Source: Tetranychus cinnabarinus (lineage: Eukaryota; Arthropoda; Arachnida; Trombidiformes; Tetranychidae). From it: 64,000 nt of DNA. The translations under genes were made by a program, and so were the position numbers. Numbering within the stretch: position 1 is the stretch's first letter; every line of letters starts with the position of its first letter. Below the pieces are notes generated by a model, which saw only the letters and a list, made by a program, of their open reading frames with translations, was not told the DNA's origin and did no database searches. Shown here piece after piece: positions 1-9,300 of this stretch. The stretch is taken from assembly GCA_022266195.1 (NCBI GenBank), contig WHVY01000001.1, forward strand, positions 4,588,001 through 4,652,000, given 5' to 3'.

Positions 1-961
1 GCCTTGCACAGTTCAATAGCTTTGAGTCGCAAAAAAAAGTTCACCAAGCTTTATCCAGGCAAACAAAAGCTGACACATAAACAACTATAGTTTTACAAAA
101 GGGAGGCAAAAAATGCACCAACAGCAATATTATTATTACCATCTCTTGCTTATTTCATAAGTTTCCTAGTCAATTGGATAAGAAGCTGAAAATTGAAAAG
201 ATGAACTTCAACTGTACAATCAATGATAACATTTGCTGCCACTATCAATTCACCAGTTCCCCAAGCATAAGCAACAAATTCATCGCAAAAATTGTCTCCA
301 ACTAGATTCCAATTGAACTGAATTCGTTGTTGAAGTCTTCGAAGTTTGAATGCTTTTTGCCAATATTAACGAAATCTGAATTGGGACAGTAACTGCGAAA
401 CTGTTGTTCCCTCTGAAATGAACCCGAAATCAATTTCAACCTTTTCTTGTCTCAATATTAAATTACGCTTGAATCTTTGTTATAACAATAATTATGACAG
501 GGAATCACTGGGAATGATTATGATGGATCAGGTAAGAATAGAGGATTTGAGAGGAAAAAACATGTTCTCCAAGTATATCATATTATTCTGGCCAGTCTCT
601 TGTGGCATATTTTCACCATCTTTATACATTCTTGAACATCTTATTGTACTAATATAAACAACAACAATGGATGATAAAACATTTATCATAACAGAAAATA
701 CAATAACCTGGAAAGGAAAAAAAAGATGGACAAAACTGACCAAACAAAATGAAATGAACAAATGAAGGTAAAGTAGAGAAAGAAAAAGGTAACATTAAAT
801 TGGATTGAAAGGTTTTACCATTTATTTTTCAACTTCAATCCAATTCCTATTGGAATAGATTTTTATATTGATTATCTTTCAACAAAGAATTATGATCATT
901 TCAACAATTTTTCATTCCCTGTAGAATCTCAAGAAGAGAGGCAAAAAAAAGGTAAAGAAAA
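1..961. other. left flank, no established gene
   Basis: AT-rich sequence outside the retroelement. No kinase exon could be recognised on the minus strand, although the kinase gene should continue this way. The only coding-like piece is the minus-strand stretch at 150-422, listed separately. The rest shows only short chance reading frames. Confidence 0.5.
150..422 (-). other. possible terminal exon, two overlapping open frames
   Basis: On the minus strand a good acceptor (pyrimidine-rich, ending TTCATTTCAG) lies near 411-420. From it one frame stays open for about 37 codons and ends at a TAG near 303. A second frame is open for 71 codons from 366 down to a TAA at 150-152 and has protein-like composition, including DEFVAYAWGTGELIVAANV. 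That second frame has a TAA just upstream and no good acceptor after it, so the two frames cannot be joined by a splice I can see. No family is recognised, and neither frame resembles the missing end of the kinase. It may be chance. Confidence 0.2.
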
Positions 962-965
962 ATAC
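962..965. repeat. target-site duplication ATAC (left copy)
   Basis: ATAC directly precedes the LTR terminal TG here and recurs at 12021-12024 directly after the terminal CA. A 4-bp duplication is what Ty3/Gypsy integrases produce. It supports the element boundaries and an intact, unrearranged insertion. Confidence 0.85.
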
Positions 966-1006
966 TGAAAGGGTAATGGGATCCAGAAGTAAGCTTGATG
1001 GTATAT

Positions 1007-1012
1007 TTTATT
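1007..1012 (-). terminator. polyadenylation signal AATAAA in LTR
   Basis: TTTATT on the plus strand gives AATAAA in sense, close to the 3' end of the element, where a retroviral transcript would be cleaved. The same hexamer sits at 11367-11372 in the 5' LTR. Use as a real signal is inferred from position. Confidence 0.55.
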
Positions 1013-1506
1013 AAGTAATAAGAATTTTACGAATAGGTTAGCTATCCAAATCTATATTAAAGTACAATCAATCGAAATGGTAGTGAAGTAAATACATGTA
1101 TAAGATGTTGTTACAAAATAGAGGGTAACTATCGGGTGATAAAAGAGATATCACTGGTGGCAATGATTCACATAAAGAGTTGTCCTTGTAACTTTGAGTT
1201 GTAAGGTGTTATTAGTCTCATATTGGATTGAAATCCACACAATGTTCACATCCACGGCTCAGTGTTACGTTGGTTCTTTCCGTTTTTTAGGTGTAGATAG
1301 TGTACATAATTCACTTATAGATCACTTATTTGGGTAAAGGTGATGATTGTAAATAGTTAACTTATAATTCACATACTGTAAATAATTCACTTAACAATTT
1401 CAACTAATAGTAAAGTTGTCCATTAAAACCGTGTAAATAAAACTGGTCTAAGTTCAGCCGAGCAGGGCTTCCGCAGGGTCCAATAATGGCCACGAACAAT
1501 GAAATT

Positions 1507-1655
1507 GTCGGCCATTTTATGCAGGATAAGGGAGAAAATCTTCTCCCGCATAAAATGGCCGACCTCCAAAATTTGCGCCAATAATGGCCTTTCCCTACCT
1601 ACTGGAGGTAGGGAAAGGTAGTTACTAAACAAAAAACTGGTTAAGACCAGTTTTC
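1507..1655. other. three consecutive hairpins in LTR U3
   Basis: Hairpin 1 pairs 1507-1522 with 1548-1563 over 16 bases (GTCGGCCATTTTATGC and its complement), with an inner 7-bp stem GGGAGAA/TTCTCCC. Hairpin 2 near 1590-1616 pairs TTTCCCTACCT with AGGTAGGGAAA. Hairpin 3 near 1634-1655 pairs AAAACTGG with CCAGTTTT. All recur at +10360 in the other LTR. They fall in the promoter-proximal half of the LTR in sense orientation, so they could act as protein-binding DNA or as RNA structure at the 3' end of the transcript. Confidence 0.7.
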
Positions 1656-1777
1656 TCACAGTTGACCGGGGCACCAAAAGAACGTCCTCGTTCTGTAAAT
1701 ACAAACTAAAATATGGATTAATAATAGGAAAATTATATGTTAAACAATGAAAATGTGTGATTAATATGCATGGCGTT

Positions 1778-2989
1778 TCACCAGTCGTTAATGGATAAAT
1801 TGGAATTGACCATTCGTCTTATGGTTTCTGAGCTTGGAACGCAATTTATATAGTCTGCTAGTTTTAAATACTCCATATATCCTCGTAGAGTAACTCTCGC
1901 ATCTCTTTCTGGAGAATGTCCAGCGATTGTATTTGTTGGATCATCGCGTTTCAATTTAGGATTCTCGGGGAAGAAGAATTTGTCAACATAATTTAACCCT
2001 AACGGTTGCTGACCAGGCCATAGTGATTGTAAATCAATCCAGGTAATGTCGTTATCCATCAAGTGACCTGGAGTAAATTTTAATAACCTTAAATCACCGT
2101 CTCCTTGGGTGATTACTCTTTTTCCTCTTAAAATTTCTAACACCGTTTTACGTACTATTTGAAAAGGTACACCTGTAGCTAAATCGCTGGGTTGTAATCC
2201 CGTAATCTTGGTATTTGCGTAGAATGAGTTTTCTGATTTAACCTCAACGTAGTATATTGTTTGAATTCGTATTATGTTTCCAAACCATCCAGATATATGG
2301 ATATTACCGACACCTCCACTTCCATTTCCTTCCATGTCCAATGACAATGTAGGTAAAGATGGGGAACCAATTGGTTCTAATTTTTCTAAAATTTTTGGAT
2401 CATATTTTCCGGGTATCTTGTACCAAATGTTACCTGTAAACTCTCTTCTTAATTTTCGTCGAAGCTGTCTTCTTTCTTCTCTTTTTGCGTTAACAGGTTT
2501 GATAACAGGCTGGATTTGTAACATAACTTGTCCTACTCGTTTAATCAAATCAGGGCAATTTTTCCTAAAATGGGTGTTGCTTGAGCAAAATGAACAGTTT
2601 TTACACTCAATTTTTGGATGGTCAGGGGCAAAGCATAAACTGCAGTGGAATAATGGTATCGGAGTGAGTTCAATCCATCTCGATCTGCCAGTCTTCCTTT
2701 TAATTCTACCTGCAATTTCTTTAATCTCTTTGATAAGAAAATTATGGGCATGGTTTATCGCTCTTTGGGTGTGTGCTGTTATCGTTAGTTTTGTGAATTT
2801 ATGCATTTTTGGTGGAGTTCCTGACATTTTACACCCTGGGATTGTTTTCTTGCTAACTCCATAACTATTGACGAAATTCCAAGCATAGCAGGACAGGAGC
2901 AAATAGTGTTGATACAATAAAATAGGTTTCCTTTCATTATCTCCGTCTGAATATTTAGCATTTCTCCATCTCGGCTGATTTCTCTCCAT
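1778..2989 (-). CDS. ORF3: 403-residue protein with two retroviral-type zinc knuckles, downstream of env
   Basis: Not recognised as a known family. It encodes two exact C-X2-C-X4-H-X4-C motifs, C116/C119/H124/C129 and C132/C135/H140/C145, only two residues apart, as in retroviral nucleocapsids. A strongly basic stretch follows at about 169-184, and residues 200-403 form a mixed domain with no recognised motif. No signal peptide is evident; the hydrophobic patch at about 24-40 is short. The start is chosen because a near-perfect splice acceptor ends one base before the ATG, which argues for expression from a spliced subgenomic RNA. It lies between the 3' end of the long ORF and the 3' LTR. RNA or DNA binding is inferred from the knuckles. 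It could be an accessory protein, a duplicated and diverged nucleocapsid, or a captured host gene. The frame is intact. Confidence 0.8.
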   Translation of the reverse strand: MERNQPRWRNAKYSDGDNERKPILLYQHYLLLSCYAWNFVNSYGVSKKTIPGCKMSGTPPKMHKFTKLTITAHTQRAINHAHNFLIKEIKEIAGRIKRKTGRSRWIELTPIPLFHCSLCFAPDHPKIECKNCSFCSSNTHFRKNCPDLIKRVGQVMLQIQPVIKPVNAKREERRQLRRKLRREFTGNIWYKIPGKYDPKILEKLEPIGSPSLPTLSLDMEGNGSGGVGNIHISGWFGNIIRIQTIYYVEVKSENSFYANTKITGLQPSDLATGVPFQIVRKTVLEILRGKRVITQGDGDLRLLKFTPGHLMDNDITWIDLQSLWPGQQPLGLNYVDKFFFPENPKLKRDDPTNTIAGHSPERDARVTLRGYMEYLKLADYINCVPSSETIRRMVNSNLSINDW

Positions 2990-3018
2990 CCTGTTAGATA
3001 AAAGAGAAGAAAAGAAAA
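2990..3018 (-). promoter_or_regulatory. splice acceptor for ORF3
   Basis: In sense the sequence runs through a long pyrimidine tract (TTTTCTTTTCTTCTC) to TATCTAACAG, followed by GATGGAG, where ATG opens ORF3. A tract this good placed exactly at the start codon strongly suggests a spliced ORF3 message. A candidate leader donor is at 10100-10102. Confidence 0.75.
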
Positions 3019-3030
3019 TGATTAATCAGT

Positions 3031-3254
3031 CCCAATCACCGGGACTTTTATTTATGACCCATCTCTGGTCACTTTAAACTTAGCCCAATCACCGGGCACT
3101 TAAATTTATTATTTTCTTTTTTTTTCAACCCAATCACCGGGTGTTTGTGTTATTATTATTTTTTTTTCAGCCCACTCACCGGGCTTTCACTTTTCTTTTA
3201 GCTTTGTCATTAATAGAATTTAGTTAGTGTTTTTTTTGTAGCCCAATCACCGGG
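3031..3254. repeat. cluster of five CCCAATCACCGGG motifs
   Basis: Copies are at 3031-3043, 3084-3096, 3129-3141, 3171-3183 (one mismatch, CCCACTCACCGGG) and 3242-3254, spaced 42-71 bases apart in otherwise T-rich non-coding DNA between env and ORF3. Further exact copies lie in the leader at 10134-10146 and 11101-11113. Shortened relatives occur inside the coding region at about 5553-5564 and 7922-7930. This looks like an array of sites for one DNA- or RNA-binding factor, by analogy with the Su(Hw) insulator array of Drosophila gypsy, although the motif differs. Confidence 0.8.
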
Positions 3255-3367
3255 CAGTTTTTTTTGTCTTATTAGTTTTTTTGTTTTGTTTGCAATTTTG
3301 TGTTTTTTTTTTGTTTTTACTCAATTTTATTATTTCCCATCACCATGATTATTTCCCAAAATTTATT
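3255..3367. other. T-rich spacer after the Gag-Pol-Env stop
   Basis: Mainly T and TG runs between the motif cluster and the stop codon of the long ORF. In sense this is an A-rich 3' extension. No ORF or signal seen. Confidence 0.5.
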
Positions 3368-6300
3368 TTAATAGCATTTATGTAAAGGTATTACTTCTGG
3401 TTGTCTTTTATCTCTTATTTTATCTACTCTGTTCGTTCTGTTATCCCTCTCATCGTAAACTATTGAGTATACTGTTCGTTTTGGTGTGAACATAAAACGT
3501 ACGCTAAGAGAACATAACAAGAAGCAAATGGTTACTAATAGTGAAATTGAAATCCATTTAACATAATCAAATTTCCAAGTAAGAGTGATTTTCTCGAAAC
3601 TAGAAAGTACTTTCTCATGAGCTGCATCTAGGAGTTCAAATTCTAATGTTGGTATATTGATTTCTTGATAAGTTGGTTGAAATAGTTTTAAATTTATTGC
3701 TTGAGTATGTTCAGTTACTCTGGGACCTCTAACGTAAATGAAAAAATTGTTGGAAGTATACTTCATGTCATCAATACTGAAATTGGTATATTTTGATAGT
3801 TTGATAACCTGATTCGGACATGAATAGGTACCTGAGTATATTTCAATTTTATGTCCTGCACAATGAATCAAATAATGATCACCCATATTTTTAACTTGGA
3901 TTTTTTCAGCCACAATGGTTTCATTTACGTTTCTAGATACACAATGCTCATCTCTCCAGAGCTGTGTTTTATTGAACTTATTTGGGCAAGTTGACACTTT
4001 GGTGAAAATAGGGTTTGGTGACTTCAATTCACTTTCCTCAATGTCACAGAACTGGTATGTGGTGGTATTTACTAATAGGTATTCTGGTCCTTTGTATTTA
4101 ATTTTACATGTATGTGTCGCATTGGTTTTATATAACAAAAATGGGTCCGCTTGAAAGATTTTTGTAACCTGGTCTTGCCTAAAAGTTGTGAAGTTCAAAC
4201 TTAATATTGGATATTTATTGTCATTGTGAACTTTTACTGAAATTTTTTCAATCACTGATAGGTCACAATCGTCACACTGCAGATCTATTTTTAGAGCCTT
4301 AAAGAAGTTACGATCTATTGTTGGTCTTGATTGTTTTATACTGTCATTGAATTTTTGCATCGTCATTAACTGAGTATTTGAACCAGTTATGACATCAGCT
4401 GCTTGAAAGGAAACAACCGGTATCAATTTTTTTATCATATCAATTTGTTGTTGTTGTTCATGCAGGAGTTTTGTAACGTTGACTAAATGGTCAAACTGTG
4501 TTTTCATCGCTTTCTTGTATTCTTCATCTTGTTTTGTAATGGCTTCCAACACGGGTTTAAAATCAATGTCAGGTGTCATGACACTTTTATACATGTATGC
4601 TACTCCTGTAAGTACCACACCGCCCACCACAATAGCTGTTGACCCAACAGCTATCGCAGTAAGAAGTTCTCTTTTTATTAACTGTGGAGATCTATCTTCC
4701 TTAGCTGTAGTTTGGGGGATGAATCTAATCGGTTGAATATATTTGGTGTCAATGAATTCGGAGCAATACCCTTCTAGAGCATGTAAAGAAGTTCTCACGT
4801 ATGGACATACGCGGTTATTTAAAGGACATCCGTATTTGGGGTTTGATTTATTTGTTATTTTGCCCCATTCGTCGCTGTCATAAGTTAGCATTTCTTTGCA
4901 AGGATTTGAGAAGGCTAAAATTATTCTTATTTCTTGTGTTGCTTTTCTAGGTTTGTGTTCTGTTTCTTTCCATAAGATTGTATCTCCAGTTATGAAAGGG
5001 TTGATTTGCCCAGCTACTAAGCAAATTAGTCCCATTAAAAGTATTAAGGATGTTGATAAGGAAGAGCGATAAGGTTTTATTTTTTCTACTCTATTAATAC
5101 TAGTTTCCTTTTGTGAACTTTGTATTGGTCTATGGAAAGGTTTAAGTTGGCTTCCATGAGCCCTTTTTATTTTTCCCTTTTCTCCTAAGGGTAGAATTCT
5201 GTAGGTTGTTTTTCCTAACTTTTCTATTATTTTGTATGGACCTGAGAATTTGGGAGTTAACTTCTTTGATCCTTGATAAATTCTATACATTACTTCTTCT
5301 CCTACATTGAAGTCCCTAAGTTTTTTCATATCGTGTTGAATCTTCTGGTTTTCTTTTGATTCTATCGAGTAAAGTCTGGCTTGATCTCGTAATTGAGGCC
5401 ATTGTGAAATGGATTCTCTAACTGTTTTTGGTAAACTTTTGAACGTTTTGGTATTTAAAATAATGTCTATTGGTAGAACAGGGTGCCTTCCATACAATAG
5501 GTAAAAGGGAGAACTTTTGGTAGATTTATTAACGCTAGTGTTGTAAGCAAATCCCATCACCGGGATTAATCTTGCCCATTTTTTACGGTTATCATTCTGA
5601 CAATAGTGTGTTAACATTGTACAAACGGTTTGATTAGCTTTCTCAGTCAAACCATTTGTTGCTGGATGATAAGATGTTGAGAAGGACCATTTACTTCCCA
5701 TAAAATTTTTAACTTCTCCAACAATAGAAGAGATAAAGTTTCTACCTTGATCACTCAGGATTGTCTTTGGACAACCATGACGAAGGAAGATTTTATTAAC
5801 TAAAAATTCCGCAATTGTTTCAGCCATCAAATCACCGATAGCTTTTACTTCTATCCATCTAGTAAAGTAGTCTGTACAGACAACAATGTATTGCTGACCG
5901 TAAGACTTTGGTAACGGACCAACTAAGTCAATCCCAATTTTATCGAATGCATTATTAACAACGATAGATTGTAAAGGAGCTTCTAAAGTTCCACTTCCTC
6001 GTTTGTCTAATTGACAAGTAAAGCAATTTTTAACATGGTTTGTAATGTCTTTAGTCATCTGTGGCCACCAATAAAATTGTTTAATTTTATTGTAAGTTGA
6101 AAACAACCCAGGATGACCAGAAATCATTGCATCGTGGTATTCTTCTAGAACTTTTGGAATTAGTTCTCTAGGGAGAACGATGTTCCAAGTTTCTCCATAA
6201 TGATTGGTTGTTAACCTATATAATGTTCCATTTTCTATTCTAAAACGATTCATTCGTTTTCTTTCCTTAGGAGATAAATTAGCTAAATTTTCCATCTGAT

Positions 6301-9300
6301 TTAGTATTTTACTACATCTAGGGTCCTGTCTTTGTTTTGTAATCAAGTCGAAATTTTCTGCAGTAGTTTCCTCAACTAACATGGTAAATAATTCTTCGCA
6401 TTCATCTTTGAGATTGTCTACGGGAATTTCTGAAATAGGATAACGTGACAGGCAGTCTACATCTGCATGTTTCTTGCCTGATTTATAAGTAACTGTGAAG
6501 TCAAATGATTGCAAAGCCATCGCATAACGTTGTAATCTTGCGGGTAAATTCTTTTTTGAGTGAATGTGACAAAGTGCACAATGATCTGTTACTACTTCGA
6601 ATTTAATTCCTTCTAAATAGACTCTAAATTTTTGAACTGCCCATACAATAGCTAAACACTCTTTATCCGAGATCGGATAATTTAGTTCAGCTCCTCTAAG
6701 GATTCTGCTTGCAAAAGCGATTGGATGCCACCCATTATCACTTTTCTGTAAGAGAATTGCTCCTAAACCATAACCTGAAGCATCAACTCTTAGTTGAGTT
6801 TGCTTATTCGGGTCATAATGAGCAAGAACAGGAGGTGTTGTTAGTTTCGTTTTCAACTCATTGAAAGCGTTTTCCTGTGCAGGACCCCACTCAAAAGGTA
6901 AATCCTTTCGAGTTAAATTAGTAAGTGGTCTTGCAATCAATGCGAAGTCTTTTATGAATCTTCGATAATAAGAACATAAAGCTACAAAAGATTTAATGTC
7001 CCTAACAGTTCGTGGAGTTGGAAATTGCTGGACCTTTTGTATTTTCTCGGGATCTACTTCTTGTCCCTGTTCACTAACAATATGTCCTAAGTAAAGTATT
7101 TTCTGTTTAAAGAAGGAGCATTTATTTGGTTTGAGAGTTAATCCTGCCCTTATTAGTCGCCTAAAAATAGTTTCAAGTCGTTCTAAATGTTCTTCTTCAT
7201 TTTTCGAAAAAATAAGTAGATCGTCTATGAAAATCAAACAGGTGTTATAAATTAATCCTCCCAAAACAATACTCATCATTCTCATGAATGACGAGGGTCC
7301 ATTTGCTAGACCAAAGGGAAGTCTAGTATATTCATAAAGACCACTAGGTGTAACAAAAGCTGTTTTAGGTTGGTCTGCTGGATCTAATGCCATTTGATGG
7401 TAACCTGATCTTAAATCCAGTAGAGTAAAGTATTTCATTCCCTGAAGACTATCTAAATAATCTTGAATGTTTGGTAAAGGGAATTTATCTTTAACTGTAA
7501 TTTCGTTTAATTTTCTGTAGTCTACGCAAAGTCGAACTTCTTCAGTTCCCTTCTTAGCAACCAAAACAATTGGTGAAGCCCAGGGGGAACAAGAAGGAAC
7601 AACGATGCCTTCATCGATTAACTCGTTTATTGAATTTTCTGCTATTTTACGTTTTTCTTCTGACATTCTGTAAGGCTTTTGTGAAATAGGAGGGTGGTTA
7701 CCTGTGTTTATTTGATGCACGAAGACATTGGAAAACCCTAATTCTTTTGCAGTTGCTGCAAAAGCAGGTCTATATTTTTCAATTAATTTTTCCAAATTTC
7801 TTCTAGTTTCTCGTTTTATTTCATTGTTAACTTCAAGCTTCAATTCTTGTATCATACTACTAACTACTAACTCTTTTACTGATGGTTTTGATTCACTAAT
7901 GAGTGAAAAATTGTCCCCAAAATCACCGGGGTATGTAATGCTTGATCTTTCACTCATTCTAGTTGAAACTGTAGAATTATCATCTCTTTCAGCTAATAAT
8001 TTGGCTAAGGCCTTTTCTAGTAATTTGATTTTTCTTGCCGGAGCTTGATTAATTACTAACTTAGCGTTTTCACAATCAATCCAGAATTTACCTGTTTGTA
8101 AAACATCAAATCCAATTATTCCTTTGATGTTGCAAGGAAGTTGATTCAAAATGATTATTGGAGTTTTTATCGTCACTTCATTCAATGCATCATAAATAAT
8201 AATGTTCTGATAAGTTTCGCCTAGAACATTCAAAGGAGCATTTCCTGCTGTTAAATTTGTTGGACCTTTATATTTTGAATAATCTAGTTCTAATTTATTA
8301 ACTATTTCTTTAGTGAGGATTGTGATTTGTGATCCTGTGTCAACGAGGCACTCAACAGTTTTACCTTTTATTTTCATGTTTGCAAAAGTTAGATCTCTCT
8401 TGCGTTTATGGATTTTACTAATGATGGACAAAACTTGTCTTCTGACATCACCGTCATCATCATCTTCTTCATCTGAATAACCTCTATATACGGCTTTTAC
8501 TACCTTTGTTTTTCTTTCATTGGTAGGAGATTTAGATCTTGATTTAGATCTACGCCTAGCTCTAGGACTAGGCGATCGATATCGTCTACGTGCTGTAGAA
8601 GTTGAAGGCGATTCTTCTCTTGAAGGTCGCATCGATCTTGGAGGAGATTTACTCAAATTTTTATCAGGTGTGTAACCCCTTCTTCGATAGCTAGAAGAAG
8701 TCTGAGGTTGTTCTTCATAAGCTTGTCTTCGAGAATAATGTGGAGAGCGCCAAGATTCTCCAACATTGTTCTCCCTTGACCAGCCAGCGCTTCTAGGTGC
8801 TACTGGTCTACTTGGGCAATCAGTTTTCTTATGCCCTACACCATTACACTGGTAACAGTGTAAGCTTTGATTGAGGTTCATTGAGTTTTCGTCTTGAGTA
8901 AAATTTACTCTTTTGGGTTCAGTTTGTGTGTATGGAGGTTGGTATCGAGGTTGATACCTGTTCTGATAAGGTTGGTTTGAATAAGATGGGTTTAGATACG
9001 ATTGGTTTGGATAACGTGGTTGATAGGTTGGTCGAGGCTGAGGGGCCTGATATTGATAGGTTGTTTGTCGATATCGATTGTCGTTTCGACTGTAATCTCT
9101 TTCTCTTCTTCTAGATTCTAAATTCATTTGAATACATTCAAATTGTTCAGTTAGATTGGTTAGTTGTTCAGTTAATGAACTGATTTGTTTATGTAGAGGG
9201 TGATCTTCACCCCTATCCTCTAAGAATTTTATTTCTCCCACCGATCTCTCGGCATGGGACAATCTAGTGTCAAAATCTAAATCATTATTAGTTGATAATA

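Larger units (their letters stand above)
966..1660 (-). repeat. 3' LTR (695 bp)
   Basis: Direct repeat of 11326-12020 with no visible mismatch. In sense orientation it starts TGTGAGAAAACTGG at 1660 and ends at 966 with CA. Its sense 5' part (U3) carries three consecutive inverted repeats at 1507-1655. A minus-strand AATAAA lies at 1007-1012, about 40 bases from the end. Short frames inside it are identical in both LTRs and are not regarded as genes. Confidence 0.95.

Noticed and set aside
1423..1704. Frame reading from the internal region through the 3' LTR, repeated at 11783-12019
   Set aside because: It runs through the LTR hairpins and is the same in both LTRs without start context or known domain; taken as chance.
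2274..2864. 196-codon plus-strand frame
   Set aside because: Antisense shadow of ORF3; the minus-strand frame has zinc knuckles and an acceptor.
3915..9114. Several plus-strand frames of 60-106 codons
   Set aside because: All lie opposite the Gag-Pol-Env frame and mirror its codons.
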